Shown piece after piece: positions 1-6,973 of a DNA stretch of 13,947 nucleotides (position 1 is the stretch's first letter; every line of letters begins with the position of its first letter). The notes under the pieces were generated by a model that saw only the letters and a program-made list of their open reading frames with translations, searched no databases and was not told the origin of the DNA. Location: contig CANNMN010000015.1 in the NCBI GenBank assembly GCA_947505885.1, positions 1 through 13,947 of the forward strand. Reading direction: 5' to 3'. The position numbers and the translations under genes are program-made. This DNA comes from Rickettsiales bacterium (GTDB taxonomy: Bacteria; Pseudomonadota; Alphaproteobacteria; Rickettsiales; UBA1997).

Positions 1-195
1 TTCTACTTCAGAACGACAGATGTTACTGGTTCAGTAACTCTTAAAGAAGGAACTGAAATGGTAATGCCTGGAGATAACGTACGCCTAACGGTTGAACTTA
101 TCGCTCCAATTGCCATGGAAGAAGGACTCAGGTTCGCCATCCGCGAGGGCGGAAGAACTGTTGGGGCTGGGGTGGTTTCTAAGATTTTGAAATAG
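1..195 (+). CDS. tuf: Elongation factor Tu, C-terminal fragment (partial)
   Basis: EF-Tu is the GTPase that carries aminoacyl-tRNA to the ribosomal A site in the cytoplasm. Only the last 64 residues are present, and the gene runs off the left edge. The frame opens [12 protein letters not shown], continues through [15 protein letters not shown] and [20 protein letters not shown], and ends [10 protein letters not shown] before TAG. This is the third beta-barrel domain, which contacts the tRNA T-stem, and it matches the family to the last residue with no sign of damage. The GTPase domain lies outside the window. The stop is 2 bases before rpsJ. The tuf-rpsJ junction is common in alphaproteobacteria and makes tuf part of the same array. 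Identification is certain from the conserved C-terminus. Confidence 0.97.
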   Translation, partial: FYFRTTDVTGSVTLKEGTEMVMPGDNVRLTVELIAPIAMEEGLRFAIREGGRTVGAGVVSKILK

Positions 196-197
196 CA

Positions 198-524
198 ATG
201 AAGATAGTAAATAAAGAAAGCATCAAAATTACTCTGGAATCGTTTGACCACTTTGTTTTGAACAAGGCGATGAATGAGATCATTGTTACCGTGAGAAGAA
301 CTGGAGCTGGTATTAACGGCCCAATTCCACTTCCAACAAAAATTGAAAAATTTTGTGTGATTCGCGGTCCTCACGTTGACAAAGATTCTCGTGAGCAATT
401 TGAAATCAGGTCTTCAAAAAGATTGTTAATTATTACTCCAACTTCTCAAACAGTTGATGCCTTAATGAAGCTCAGTCTTTCTGCCGGCGTGAATATCAAG
501 ATCGCACTCAACGGTAAAAATTAG
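198..524 (+). CDS. rpsJ: 30S ribosomal protein S10
   Basis: S10 is a 30S head protein that also acts with NusB in transcription antitermination. The product is 108 residues, slightly longer than the usual 102-103. The core is intact: the [20 protein letters not shown] loop (about residues 34-53), [15 protein letters not shown] (about 57-71) and the [14 protein letters not shown] motif (about 85-98). The extra length is split between the N-terminus (MKIVNKES) and a short C-terminal tail ending NGKN. The ATG lies 2 bases after the tuf stop with no Shine-Dalgarno sequence, so coupling to tuf translation is likely. There is no room for the L4-responsive leader that precedes S10 in E. coli. Confidence 0.98.
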   Translation: MKIVNKESIKITLESFDHFVLNKAMNEIIVTVRRTGAGINGPIPLPTKIEKFCVIRGPHVDKDSREQFEIRSSKRLLIITPTSQTVDALMKLSLSAGVNIKIALNGKN

Positions 525-533
525 GATAATTAA

Positions 534-1169
534 ATGTTAGAATTACTTGGTAAAAAAATTGGTATGACCCATCTCTTTCTAGATGATGGCGCAATCGTTC
601 CTCTGACTATGGTGCAAGTTTACGAAAACTGTATTTTGTCTACCGCATCCGACGAAACCAAAGATTTCGACAGTCTCTCAGTGGCATTTGAAAAAACCTC
701 CAATCCAAAAAAAGTTAGCAAATCCGTAGCTGGAATTTTTAATAAGAAATCTCTTCCTTTGTTTAAAAAGATTCACAACTCGCAAGTAAAAAAAGGCTTA
801 GCTCTTAAAGTTGGAGATTCATTTACCGTAGATTCAATTATTAAAACTGGCGATAAAATCGGTATCAGAGGGCTTACTATTGGTAAAGGTTTCGCCGGCG
901 TAATGAAGAGATGGAATTTTCGCGGCCTAGAGGCTTCTCACGGCGTATCTGTTTCGCATCGCTCTCATGGATCAACTGGTCAGAGACAAGATCCCGGTAA
1001 AACATTCAAAGGGAAAAAAATGGCCGGACATATGGGCGTAGCTAATGTTACGGTTAAAAATTTGGAAGTTGTCTTAATCGACAAGGAAAAATCTGTTATT
1101 GCCGTTAAAGGCGCGGTTCCGGGTAACGCCGGCTCTGACGTTATTCTTAAAATTGCTAAAGCTTTCTAG
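534..1169 (+). CDS. rplC: 50S ribosomal protein L3
   Basis: L3 is an early-assembly 50S protein that binds 23S rRNA and sends a loop toward the peptidyl-transferase centre. The product is 211 residues, normal length. It starts MLELLGKKIGMTHLF. The central extension carries VMKRWNFRGLEASHG (about residues 123-137) and SHRSHGSTGQRQDPGKTFKG (141-160), followed by KKMAGHMG. The GQRQDPG loop contains Gln150, at the place where PrmB methylates L3 in E. coli. The GQRQDPG and MAGHMG forms are typical of alphaproteobacteria. An AGGA about 7 bases upstream is a weak Shine-Dalgarno sequence. The gene lies 9 bases after rpsJ and 2 bases before rplD. Confidence 0.98.
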   Translation: MLELLGKKIGMTHLFLDDGAIVPLTMVQVYENCILSTASDETKDFDSLSVAFEKTSNPKKVSKSVAGIFNKKSLPLFKKIHNSQVKKGLALKVGDSFTVDSIIKTGDKIGIRGLTIGKGFAGVMKRWNFRGLEASHGVSVSHRSHGSTGQRQDPGKTFKGKKMAGHMGVANVTVKNLEVVLIDKEKSVIAVKGAVPGNAGSDVILKIAKAF

Positions 1170-1171
1170 GC

Positions 1172-1798
1172 ATGACTTCTCTTACTATTAAAACAATAGA
1201 TTTCGGTAAAACTACTCTTGGCTCTAAGTCGATCGATGTAGCTTCTACTCTTGAAATCAAAAGTGCTAAATCAGTTTCTTACGTAGTTCGTTGGCAACTT
1301 GCGCGTAGAAGATCTGGCTCAGCAAAAACCAAAACCATGGCTGAAATATCAGGAACAACAGCCAAGCCTTGGAAACAAAAAGGTACTGGTCGTGCTCGTC
1401 AAGGTAGTCGCAGATCAGTTCAATTCGTTGGAGGAAGAACCTGCCACGGTCCGACACTTCGTTCTTTTGACTTTTCAATGCCAAAAAAGATTATCTCTAT
1501 CGCCTTGTCAGACGCACTAAGGTTCAAGATGAAGGAAAATAAGGTCGCGATTTTTTCTGACTTTGGAGTGGAAATCAAGACTTCTAAAATTAGCGCCGTC
1601 TTAGAGAGTAATAAATTTTCTAGCGCTCTAATTGTACATGATGGCTCTAATCTGGCTCTAATCAAGTCGGCTAAAAATCTTAAAGGCGTGAAAGCTATTC
1701 ATGCCAAAGCAATCAATGTTTATGACATTTTGAATTTCGATCACATTTTGGTCGATGACAAAATTTTTGAATCTAAAATTTTAGGAGTAATTGCCTAA
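1172..1798 (+). CDS. rplD: 50S ribosomal protein L4
   Basis: L4 binds 23S rRNA domain I, and its long loop lines the exit tunnel with L22. In E. coli it also represses the S10 operon. The product is 208 residues (E. coli 201). The tunnel loop is well conserved, with TTAKPWKQKGTGRARQGSRR at about residues 62-81, then GGRTCHGPTLRSF. The usual RSPQFRGGG of this loop reads RSVQFVGGR here, a mild divergence. The C-terminal half is a Lys/Ile-rich Rossmann-like domain with NVYDILNFDHIL near its end. The ATG lies 2 bases after the rplC stop, and the stop TAA shares one base with the rplW start (TAATG). Confidence 0.97.
   Translation: MTSLTIKTIDFGKTTLGSKSIDVASTLEIKSAKSVSYVVRWQLARRRSGSAKTKTMAEISGTTAKPWKQKGTGRARQGSRRSVQFVGGRTCHGPTLRSFDFSMPKKIISIALSDALRFKMKENKVAIFSDFGVEIKTSKISAVLESNKFSSALIVHDGSNLALIKSAKNLKGVKAIHAKAINVYDILNFDHILVDDKIFESKILGVIA
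1783..1787 (+). promoter_or_regulatory. Shine-Dalgarno site for rplW
   Basis: AGGAG lies 10 bases before the rplW ATG, within the final codons of rplD (LGVIA). It supports the one-base TAATG overlap start rather than a later ATG. Confidence 0.7.
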
Positions 1799-2085
1799 TG
1801 ACAGCCCTACTCAACTACGATAAAATCAAGGCACTAATTTATACTGAGAAATCAAATAAACAGCTCGCCGAAGGAAAGTATCATTTTCAAGTCTGCTCTA
1901 GTTGCGACAAAAATGAAATAGCCTCTCTAATCAAAAAGGCCTTCGCCGTTGAGGTTACTGCTGTAAATATAATTAACACCATGGGGAAAACCAAAAGATT
2001 TAAAGGCACTCAAGGCACAAGAGGTTCTTATAAAAAGGCCATAGTTACCTTGAAAGAAGGCCAGTCAATTAATTTCAGTTCTTAG
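1798..2085 (+). CDS. rplW: 50S ribosomal protein L23
   Basis: L23 sits at the tunnel exit and is the docking site for trigger factor and SRP. The product is 95 residues, normal length. Landmarks are [10 protein letters not shown] near residue 14 (the Glu of TEKS matches the trigger-factor contact Glu18 of E. coli), [20 protein letters not shown] (about 38-57) and the GKTKRFKG loop (63-70). Two Cys residues at 33 and 36 (CSSC) sit in the segment before the first helix and look incidental. The start overlaps the rplD stop by one base (TAATG). An AGGAG 10 bases upstream supports this start. It is followed by rplB after 2 bases. Confidence 0.97.
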   Translation: MTALLNYDKIKALIYTEKSNKQLAEGKYHFQVCSSCDKNEIASLIKKAFAVEVTAVNIINTMGKTKRFKGTQGTRGSYKKAIVTLKEGQSINFSS

Positions 2086-2087
2086 TT

Positions 2088-2921
2088 ATGGCTCTTAGAA
2101 ACTACAAAGCTATTACACCATCACTCAGACAATTCGTCGCGATTGACAGAAGTGATTTGTGGAAAGGTGGCCCACTTAAATTATTAACTACAAAAGTTAG
2201 TGAGAACGCTGGGCGCAATAACTTTGGTCACATTACCGTTCGACACAAATCTGCTGGACATAAAAAATCATTTCGCATTATCGATTTTAAACGCGATAAA
2301 TATGATATTGAGGCAGTTGTAGAGCGCATTGAGTATGATCCGAATCGCACAGCCTTCATAGCCTTATTAAAATATTCTGATGGGATTTTTTCCTATATTC
2401 TAGCCCCACATAAATTATCGGTTGGCGATCGCATAATTTCATCGAAGAAGTTGATAGACGTAAAAATAGGCAACGCAATGCCTCTTGCAGTCATTCCGAT
2501 TGGTTCAATTATACATAACATTGAATTAAAACCCGGCTGTGGAGGTGCGATTTCTAGGGCGGCAGGAACTTACGGACAGCTTGTTGGTAAAGATAGTGGT
2601 TATGCACAAGTTAAGCTCCAATCTGGTGAAATAAGAATGTTTGCCCTTGAGTGTATGGCCGCAATCGGCTCAGTATCCAATTTAGATAACAAAAACGTTA
2701 CTATTGGAAAGGCTGGCAGATCTAGATGGCTAGGCATTCGTCCGACTGTCAGAGGTGTGGCAATGAATCCCGTTGATCACCCTCATGGCGGCGGTGAAGG
2801 AAAGACTTCTGGTGGTAGACACCCAGTTTCTCCAACTGGAAAATCAGCAAAAGGAAAAATTACCAGAAAAAGAAACAAGCCTTCTAATCGCCTTATTATC
2901 AAATCAAGAAGAGACAAATAA
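2088..2921 (+). CDS. rplB: 50S ribosomal protein L2
   Basis: L2 is a core 50S protein needed for subunit joining and peptidyl-transferase activity. The product is 277 residues (usual 273-277). The N-terminal OB-fold region includes [17 protein letters not shown] (about residues 44-60) and [17 protein letters not shown] (78-94). The SH3-like region includes [15 protein letters not shown] (139-153). The C-terminal signature [20 protein letters not shown] spans about 223-242. The HPHGGGEG motif holds the His equivalent to E. coli His229, important for activity. The tail is strongly basic. There is no Shine-Dalgarno sequence; the ATG is 2 bases after the rplW stop. rpsS follows after a single base. 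Confidence 0.98.
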   Translation: MALRNYKAITPSLRQFVAIDRSDLWKGGPLKLLTTKVSENAGRNNFGHITVRHKSAGHKKSFRIIDFKRDKYDIEAVVERIEYDPNRTAFIALLKYSDGIFSYILAPHKLSVGDRIISSKKLIDVKIGNAMPLAVIPIGSIIHNIELKPGCGGAISRAAGTYGQLVGKDSGYAQVKLQSGEIRMFALECMAAIGSVSNLDNKNVTIGKAGRSRWLGIRPTVRGVAMNPVDHPHGGGEGKTSGGRHPVSPTGKSAKGKITRKRNKPSNRLIIKSRRDK

Positions 2922-2922
2922 C

Positions 2923-3201
2923 ATGCCTAGATCAACTTGGAAAATTCCATTCGTGGATGGTTATCTACTTAAAAAAGTGCGGGAGTACTTAAATTCTTCG
3001 AAAAGGCAGGTGATTAAAACCTGGTCAAGAAGATCAACAATCTTACCGCAGTTTGTTGGAGTCAATTTTGCTGTTCATAATGGCAAAAAATTTGTATCGG
3101 TTGCAGTAACCGAAGGTATGGTTGGTCATAAGCTTGGTGAATTTGCTCCAACTCGTACCTTCCATGGACATGGCGGCGATAAGAAAGTTACAAAATCATA
3201 G
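2923..3201 (+). CDS. rpsS: 30S ribosomal protein S19
   Basis: S19 is a 30S head protein that pairs with S13 and contacts the A-site tRNA and the L5 bridge. The product is 92 residues, full length. The conserved body is present: VDGYLLKK (about residues 11-18), [16 protein letters not shown] (31-46), AVHNGKKFV (50-58) and [20 protein letters not shown] (66-85). The alphaproteobacterial style VDGYLLKK...[17 protein letters not shown] is clear. One oddity is that the near-invariant KGPF reads KIPF at residues 7-10. An in-frame open stretch extends upstream into rplB, but the family start MPRS fixes the ATG at 2923. The gene is 1 base after rplB and 3 bases before rplV. Confidence 0.97.
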   Translation: MPRSTWKIPFVDGYLLKKVREYLNSSKRQVIKTWSRRSTILPQFVGVNFAVHNGKKFVSVAVTEGMVGHKLGEFAPTRTFHGHGGDKKVTKS

Positions 3202-3204
3202 ATT

Positions 3205-3576
3205 ATGACTGAAAAAACAGCGATAGCCTCACTTCAAACGGTAAAATCAAGTCCACTTAAGGTAATGAGAGTTACTAAGAATGTTGTCGGGCGATCGGTT
3301 TCCGAATCTTTGAAGTTATTACAATTCTCTAAATTAAAGATAGCGCCAATTGTGCGGGCTTTAATTTACTCGGCGATGTCTAATGCAGAGAATAATCATA
3401 ATATGGACGTCGACAATCTTTACGTTAAAGAAATTGACGTGGGCAGAGCTTTTGCTTTACGTAGATTTGCAGCAAGAGGGCGCGGTAAATCAAGTAGCAT
3501 TCTTAAAACTTTCAGCAACATCAGGGTAATTTTGGCTGAAAGAGCTCCAGAAAAAAAACAAAAAAAAGGAGAATAA
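3205..3576 (+). CDS. rplV: 50S ribosomal protein L22
   Basis: L22 spans the 50S subunit, and its beta-hairpin lines the exit tunnel opposite L4. The product is 123 residues (E. coli 110), longer because of a short N-terminal lead and a Lys-rich tail (PEKKQKKGE). The core has KSSPLKVMRVTKNVVGRSV (about residues 14-32), APIVRALIYSAMSNAENNH (47-65) and VKEIDVGRAFALRRFAARGR (74-93). The hairpin signature, usually PRARGRA...SHI, reads AARGRGK...SNI here, so it is somewhat diverged. The tail is coded by two A8 tracts just ahead of the rpsC Shine-Dalgarno. The ATG is 3 bases after the rpsS stop and lacks its own Shine-Dalgarno. Confidence 0.96.
   Translation: MTEKTAIASLQTVKSSPLKVMRVTKNVVGRSVSESLKLLQFSKLKIAPIVRALIYSAMSNAENNHNMDVDNLYVKEIDVGRAFALRRFAARGRGKSSSILKTFSNIRVILAERAPEKKQKKGE
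3567..3571 (+). promoter_or_regulatory. Shine-Dalgarno site for rpsC
   Basis: AGGAG lies 8 bases ahead of the GTG at 3580, one of the few strong ribosome-binding sites in the window. It fixes GTG as the rpsC start. It is embedded in the last codons of rplV. Confidence 0.85.
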
Positions 3577-3579
3577 ACA

Positions 3580-4224
3580 GTGGGTCAAAAGGTTAATCCG
3601 GTAGGTTTTAGATTACTGAACAATAAAAATTGGGAATCTCTTTGGTATGATCATAAAAATTATGCTAAGAAGTTAATTTCTGATGTCGGTATTCGCAATT
3701 TTATTAAAAAGAACTACGCACATTGTGGCGTTGGTAGCGTTATTATTGAGCGCCCATCTGATAAAATTAATTTAATTATCAAAACTTCTAAACCAGGGGT
3801 CTTAATTGGTAAGAAAGGTCTTGATATTGAGAAAATTAACCAAGCGGTTGAAAAAATCGCAGGCTGCAAAGTTGATGTAAAAATTGTTGAAATTGACAAG
3901 CCAGACATCAATTCTCAGCTAGTTGCACAAAGCATTGCTAAACAACTAGAGGGTCGCGCCGCTTTCAAGAAAGTAATGAAGAAAGCAATGCAATCAGCAA
4001 TGAAATATGGCGCTTTAGGCGTTAAAGTTAGCGTTGCCGGAAGACTTGGTGGCGCCGAAATTGCCAGAACTGAATGGTATAAAGAGGGATCTGTTCCGCT
4101 TCATACTTTGCGTTGCAATATCGACTACGCTACGGCCAAAGCCTACACAACTTACGGAGTAATTGGCGTAAAGGTTTGGATCCACAAAGGCTTTGTCGAA
4201 AAGAAAAAAATACAAACGATTTAA
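3580..4224 (+). CDS. rpsC: 30S ribosomal protein S3
   Basis: S3 lies at the mRNA entry of the 30S subunit and helps unwind mRNA. The product is 214 residues, normal length (206-235). The N-terminus MGQKVNPVGFRL is canonical. The KH type 2 domain carries VLIGKKGLDIEKI with the GKKG loop at 77-80. The C-terminal domain has EGRAAFKKVMKKAMQSAM (about residues 124-141), whose Arg/Lys positions match the helicase-type residues of E. coli S3. GRLGGAEIARTEWYKEGSVP follows at 154-173. This is the only non-ATG start (GTG) in the window, and it is backed by a strong AGGAG at ideal spacing. It follows rplV by 3 bases and precedes rplP by 2. Confidence 0.98.
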   Translation: MGQKVNPVGFRLLNNKNWESLWYDHKNYAKKLISDVGIRNFIKKNYAHCGVGSVIIERPSDKINLIIKTSKPGVLIGKKGLDIEKINQAVEKIAGCKVDVKIVEIDKPDINSQLVAQSIAKQLEGRAAFKKVMKKAMQSAMKYGALGVKVSVAGRLGGAEIARTEWYKEGSVPLHTLRCNIDYATAKAYTTYGVIGVKVWIHKGFVEKKKIQTI

Positions 4225-4226
4225 AA

Positions 4227-4640
4227 ATGCTCGTACCAGCAAAAACAAAATACAGAAAAGCGCAGAAGGGCGGCAAGAAAATTCTTGGCGTCGCTGCAAA
4301 CGGAAATAGCCTAAAATTTGGATCCTTCGGCCTTAAAGCCCTTGAGCCATCTAAATTGACTTCAAAGCAAATTGAGTCAGCGCGAAAAGTAATAACTCGC
4401 TATATGAAGCGCGCTGGAAAGCTGTGGATTATGGTTTTTCCACATACTCCAGTTACAAAAAAGCCGGCCGAAGTAAGGATGGGAAGTGGCAAGGGTAACG
4501 TCGAATATTATATCGCTAAAATAAAACCTGGCCGTATTGTTTTTGAAATCGATGGCATCGATTCAGTATCTGCGGAAACTGCTCTGCAAAAAGCCTCAGC
4601 TAAACTACCTTTCAAAGCTAAAATAGTGAGCCATGTATGA
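4227..4640 (+). CDS. rplP: 50S ribosomal protein L16
   Basis: L16 organises the A-site region of the 50S subunit. The product is 137 residues, normal length. It starts MLVPAKTKYRKAQKG. Conserved blocks are KFGSFGLKALEPSKLTSKQIE (split over about residues 30-50), ARKVITRYMKRAGKLWIMVF (52-71), and KKPAEVRMGSGKGNVEYYIA (78-97). Arg84 in VRMGSGKG corresponds to the Arg hydroxylated in E. coli L16. The start is 2 bases after rpsC with no Shine-Dalgarno, in the context TTTAAAAATG. Its TGA stop overlaps the rpmC start as ATGA, which implies coupled re-initiation. Confidence 0.98.
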   Translation: MLVPAKTKYRKAQKGGKKILGVAANGNSLKFGSFGLKALEPSKLTSKQIESARKVITRYMKRAGKLWIMVFPHTPVTKKPAEVRMGSGKGNVEYYIAKIKPGRIVFEIDGIDSVSAETALQKASAKLPFKAKIVSHV

Positions 4641-4807
4641 ATAAGGATGAAAAAAAGTCAATTTTAGCAAATATTGCTAGCCTAAAAAAAGATCTTCTGA
4701 TGTTTAGAGTCAAAGCATCTTCTGGCGAAGCGGTCCCCGTTAATGACTACAAAAGAAAAAAGAAAGAAGTCGCCAGACTTTTTACTAAGTTAAACGCACA
4801 AGCATGA
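4637..4807 (+). CDS. rpmC: 50S ribosomal protein L29
   Basis: L29 is a small two-helix protein near the tunnel exit, next to L23. The product is 56 residues, at the short end of the family (about 60-70). The sequence begins MNKDEKKSILANIASLKKDL. It continues LMFRVKASSGEAVPVNDYKR, matching the family pattern L..LLN.R.Q.A.G..... . The second helix KKKEVARLFTKLNAQA matches the VRR.IAR..T.L family end. The gene is joined on both sides by 4-base ATGA overlaps, with rplP upstream and rpsQ downstream. It has no Shine-Dalgarno, so translation probably depends on ribosomes finishing rplP. Position between rplP and rpsQ is the universal one and supports the call. Confidence 0.95.
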   Translation: MNKDEKKSILANIASLKKDLLMFRVKASSGEAVPVNDYKRKKKEVARLFTKLNAQA

Positions 4808-5019
4808 AAGTAAAAGTTCTTAATATCATCGACGACAAGACCTTCAAGGCTGTTGCGTCAACTTATAAAAAACACCCCCAGTATCAAAAATATGTTACTG
4901 TATATAAAAAATATCTTGTCGATTCCAGCGGTAAAAAAGTTGAAGTAGGGCAAGAGGTTGAAATTATTAGCTCAAGACCACTTTCAAAAAGAAAGAGATG
5001 GGCGCTCAAAGTTAACTAA
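4804..5019 (+). CDS. rpsQ: 30S ribosomal protein S17
   Basis: S17 is an OB-fold protein that binds 16S rRNA early in 30S assembly. The product is 71 residues, short for the family (about 80-90). Recognisable parts are the strand IIDDKTFKAVAS, the KKHPQYQKYVTVYKKYLVD segment (about residues 22-40), and VGQEVEIISSRPLSKRKRWAL (split at about 48-68). The usual SDKMDKT is simplified to IDDKT, and the HDE triplet after KKY is replaced by VDS. The C-terminal RPLSKRKRW is diagnostic. It starts inside the rpmC stop (ATGA) with no Shine-Dalgarno. A 12-base gap separates it from rplN, the conventional boundary of the S10 and spc blocks. Confidence 0.95.
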   Translation: MKVKVLNIIDDKTFKAVASTYKKHPQYQKYVTVYKKYLVDSSGKKVEVGQEVEIISSRPLSKRKRWALKVN

Positions 5020-5031
5020 TTAGTTTTAAAA

Positions 5032-5400
5032 ATGATTCAAATGCAGACAAATCTGGTAGTCGCCGATAATTCAGGCGCTAAAACTGCCAGGTGCATCAAG
5101 GTTTTAGGCGGTTCTCATCATATGATCACTGGTATCGCTGATATTATCGTTATTTCAATAACAAGCGTGACTCCCGGTTCAAAAATGAAAAAAGGATCAG
5201 TTGCAAAAGGAGTAATCGTGCGAACCAGAAGTAAAATAGTTAGACCAGATGGCAGCTTCGTCAAATTTGATGATAATGCGATTGTGCTGGTTGATAAAGA
5301 TGGAGAGCCGATAGCGACTCGTGTATTTGGGCCAGTTGCTCGTGAAGTGCGTCAAAAAAATTTCTTAAAAATCGCGTCTTTAGCTTCGGAGGTTTTATAA
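5032..5400 (+). CDS. rplN: 50S ribosomal protein L14
   Basis: L14 is a beta-barrel protein at the subunit interface that forms bridges to 16S rRNA and is the RsfS silencing-factor target. The product is 122 residues, exactly the family length. It begins [17 protein letters not shown] and has [20 protein letters not shown] (about residues 21-40), [18 protein letters not shown] (51-68) and [18 protein letters not shown] (71-88). It ends with [20 protein letters not shown] (93-112) and SLASEVL. The ATG is preceded by TTTTAAAA and no Shine-Dalgarno. The stop abuts the rplX start with no gap. Confidence 0.98.
   Translation: MIQMQTNLVVADNSGAKTARCIKVLGGSHHMITGIADIIVISITSVTPGSKMKKGSVAKGVIVRTRSKIVRPDGSFVKFDDNAIVLVDKDGEPIATRVFGPVAREVRQKNFLKIASLASEVL
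5388..5392 (+). promoter_or_regulatory. Shine-Dalgarno site for rplX
   Basis: GGAGG lies 8 bases before the rplX ATG, within the final codons of rplN (SEVL). It is the best anti-16S match in the window and confirms the ATG at 5401. Confidence 0.85.
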
Positions 5401-5718
5401 ATGGCAAATAAATTTAAAAAAGGCGATGAGGTTATTGTGGTCACAGGCTCAAGCAAGGGCAAGATCGGCAAGATCACCTCAATTTTGAGTGAAAAAGCTC
5501 TGGTTGAAGGTGTTAATATTGCGACTGTTCATAAAAAACCAAACGCACAAAATCCCGGACAGATCATCAAAGTAGAAAAGCCGATCCATCTTTCAAATAT
5601 TTCTCATGTTGAAAATGGTAAGCCGATAAAAATCAAATTCGTTACTGAATCTGGTGAAGGAAAATCCTTCACTAAAAAGATCAGAGTCTCAAAAAAATCA
5701 GGAAAGAAAATCGGATAA
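5401..5718 (+). CDS. rplX: 50S ribosomal protein L24
   Basis: L24 starts 50S assembly and sits near the tunnel exit. The product is 105 residues, normal length. The KOW motif is at the N-terminus: KKGDEVIVVTGSSKGKIGKI (about residues 6-25). It is followed by ALVEGVNIATVHKKPN (33-48) and the GQIIKVEKPIHLSNISHVE segment (53-71). The tail is basic (KKIRVSKKSGKKIG). The start is exactly at the base after the rplN stop and is supported by GGAGG. rplE follows after 3 bases, leaving no intergenic room for an S8-binding element like the one near this point in E. coli. Confidence 0.97.
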   Translation: MANKFKKGDEVIVVTGSSKGKIGKITSILSEKALVEGVNIATVHKKPNAQNPGQIIKVEKPIHLSNISHVENGKPIKIKFVTESGEGKSFTKKIRVSKKSGKKIG

Positions 5719-5721
5719 TCC

Positions 5722-6258
5722 ATGAATAGTCTAACTGAACAACTCTACAAAAATTCAATTGCTGATTTGAAAAAGAATTTTTCTTACACCAATGTGATGG
5801 CCGTCCCAAGATTAAAGATGGTTAGTATCAATGTCGGCATAAAAGCTGTCGACAGTGACAACAAATTTCTCTCTTATTTGGCGGCGCAAATTTCAAATAT
5901 TGCGGGTCAAAAAGCGGTTCTAACTAAAGCGCGCAAGGCAATTTCAACCTTCAAACTACGCGAAGATTTACCAATCGGCTGCAGAGTAACTTTGCGCGGA
6001 GAGAAAATGTATCAATTTCTCGATCGTTTAGTGAATGTTGCATTGCCCAGAGTAAGAGATTTTCGTGGCCTTTCATCTAAGGGATTTAACCAGAGCAATC
6101 ACTATAGCTTTGGTTTGAAGGAGCACGGAGTTTTCCTTGAGGTTGACCTTGATAACATTCCTAAGGTTTTTGGTTTAAATATTACAATAGCGACTACGGC
6201 AAAAACAAAAGAGGAAGCCCTCTATCTGTTGAAGAAGATTAACCTTCCAATAAAATAA
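5722..6258 (+). CDS. rplE: 50S ribosomal protein L5
   Basis: L5 binds 5S rRNA and forms the central protuberance and bridge B1b. The product is 178 residues (E. coli 179). Conserved pieces are NVMAVPRLKMVSINVGI (about residues 24-40), AGQKAVLTKARKAISTFKLR (61-80), GCRVTLRGEKMYQFLDRLVN (86-105) and LPRVRDFRGLSSKGFN (108-123). The usual IFPEID block near 140 reads VFLEVD, with the Pro lost. The end LNITIATTAKTKEEALYLLK is canonical for alphaproteobacteria. AGGAAAG about 17 bases upstream is too far to be a convincing Shine-Dalgarno. It lies 3 bases after rplX and 2 before rpsN. Confidence 0.97.
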   Translation: MNSLTEQLYKNSIADLKKNFSYTNVMAVPRLKMVSINVGIKAVDSDNKFLSYLAAQISNIAGQKAVLTKARKAISTFKLREDLPIGCRVTLRGEKMYQFLDRLVNVALPRVRDFRGLSSKGFNQSNHYSFGLKEHGVFLEVDLDNIPKVFGLNITIATTAKTKEEALYLLKKINLPIK

Positions 6259-6260
6259 AC

Positions 6261-6566
6261 ATGGCTAAAAGATCACTCATTCGCAGAAACAAAAAAAGAG
6301 AAGAGATTTCCTCTTTGCATAGAGCAAAAAGGCAACAACTTCTCGCAACAGCTACGAACATAAATTTGTCATTTGAAGAAAGACTTTCGGCCCAAACAAA
6401 ACTTACACAAATGCCGCGCGACGGTTCTTATGTTAGGCAAAGAAGAAGATGTGCTCTTTCGGGTAGACCCAGAGGCAATCTCAGAAAATTTGGCATGTCG
6501 CGTATTGCGGTAAGAGAGCTCGCATCTTGGGGACAAATTCCAGGTTTAATTAAATCAAGTTGGTAA
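6261..6566 (+). CDS. rpsN: 30S ribosomal protein S14 (zinc-free long form)
   Basis: S14 is a 30S head protein near S3 and S19. The product is 101 residues, the long form typical of proteobacteria, and it lacks the paired CxxC zinc motifs of the short form (a single Cys at 64). It starts MAKRSLIRRNKKREE. Landmarks are LPR-like MPRDGSYVRQRRRCALSGRP (51-70) and RGNLRKFGMSRIAVRELASW (71-90), ending GQIPGLIKSSW. This C-terminus is nearly invariant in the family. No Shine-Dalgarno is visible (context AAAATAAACATG). It is 2 bases after rplE and 1 base before rpsH. Confidence 0.98.
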   Translation: MAKRSLIRRNKKREEISSLHRAKRQQLLATATNINLSFEERLSAQTKLTQMPRDGSYVRQRRRCALSGRPRGNLRKFGMSRIAVRELASWGQIPGLIKSSW

Positions 6567-6567
6567 A

Positions 6568-6966
6568 ATGTTTTTTAATCATCCGGTTTCAGATCTAGTA
6601 GCCAGAATCAAAAATGGCTACATGGCCAACAAGGCCGTCATCACTTCACCAGTTTCTCGCTTAAGAGAGGGTGTTTTATATATCCTCAAAAACGAAGGCT
6701 ACATCCTTAACTATAGCAAGGTAAAAGAGGAGGGCTTGGCTTCTCGCTTTGATATTCAACTTAAATATCATTACTCAACTCCGGTGGTGAGTGAGATTAG
6801 AGTTATCTCTAAGCCTGGGAAAAAAGTTTATTGCTCCGTCGACAAAATTCCTTTGGTTAAAAATGGTCTTGGTACGGTTGTTCTTTCAACTTCGCAAGGT
6901 GTTATTGCCGATCACGAAGCCAGAATTAAAAAAGTTGGCGGTGAAGTTCTTCTTAAAGTTTTTTAA
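6568..6966 (+). CDS. rpsH: 30S ribosomal protein S8
   Basis: S8 nucleates the central domain of the 30S subunit and in E. coli represses the spc operon. The product is 132 residues, normal length. The N-terminal domain reads HPVSDLVARIKNGYMANKAV (about residues 5-24) with SRLREGVLYILKNEGYI (30-46). The C-terminal domain has EIRVISKPGKKVYCSVDKIP (76-95) and NGLGTVVLSTSQGVIADHEA (98-117), ending GGEVLLKVF, an alphaproteobacterial-type ending. The start MFFNHP differs from the common MSMTDP but aligns with it. It is 1 base after rpsN with the context GGTAAAATG and no Shine-Dalgarno. Confidence 0.97.
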   Translation: MFFNHPVSDLVARIKNGYMANKAVITSPVSRLREGVLYILKNEGYILNYSKVKEEGLASRFDIQLKYHYSTPVVSEIRVISKPGKKVYCSVDKIPLVKNGLGTVVLSTSQGVIADHEARIKKVGGEVLLKVF

Positions 6967-6973
6967 TTGAATC

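Noticed and set aside
3..398. Minus-strand open frame of 131 codons opposite tuf and rpsJ
   Set aside because: Both plus-strand genes are certain over this stretch, and the antisense product is low-complexity Ser/Thr-rich.
376..404. TTGACA with a weak -10-like TTTGAA about 17 bases later inside rpsJ
   Set aside because: The hexamer is coding for conserved Val-Asp-Lys, the -10 is poor, and similar TTGACA hits in rpsC, rplB and rplQ also lack a -10.
2773..2922. Upstream extension of rpsS into rplB
   Set aside because: The S19 family starts at MPRS (2923); the extension is rplB read in another frame.
4015..4299. Minus-strand open frame of 94 codons across the rpsC-rplP junction
   Set aside because: It covers two conserved plus-strand genes and shows no family motif or ribosome-binding site.
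4638..4640. Possible TGA-to-Trp recoding at the rplP stop
   Set aside because: L16 ends at the normal family position here, rpmC starts at the same bases, and Trp is TGG throughout.
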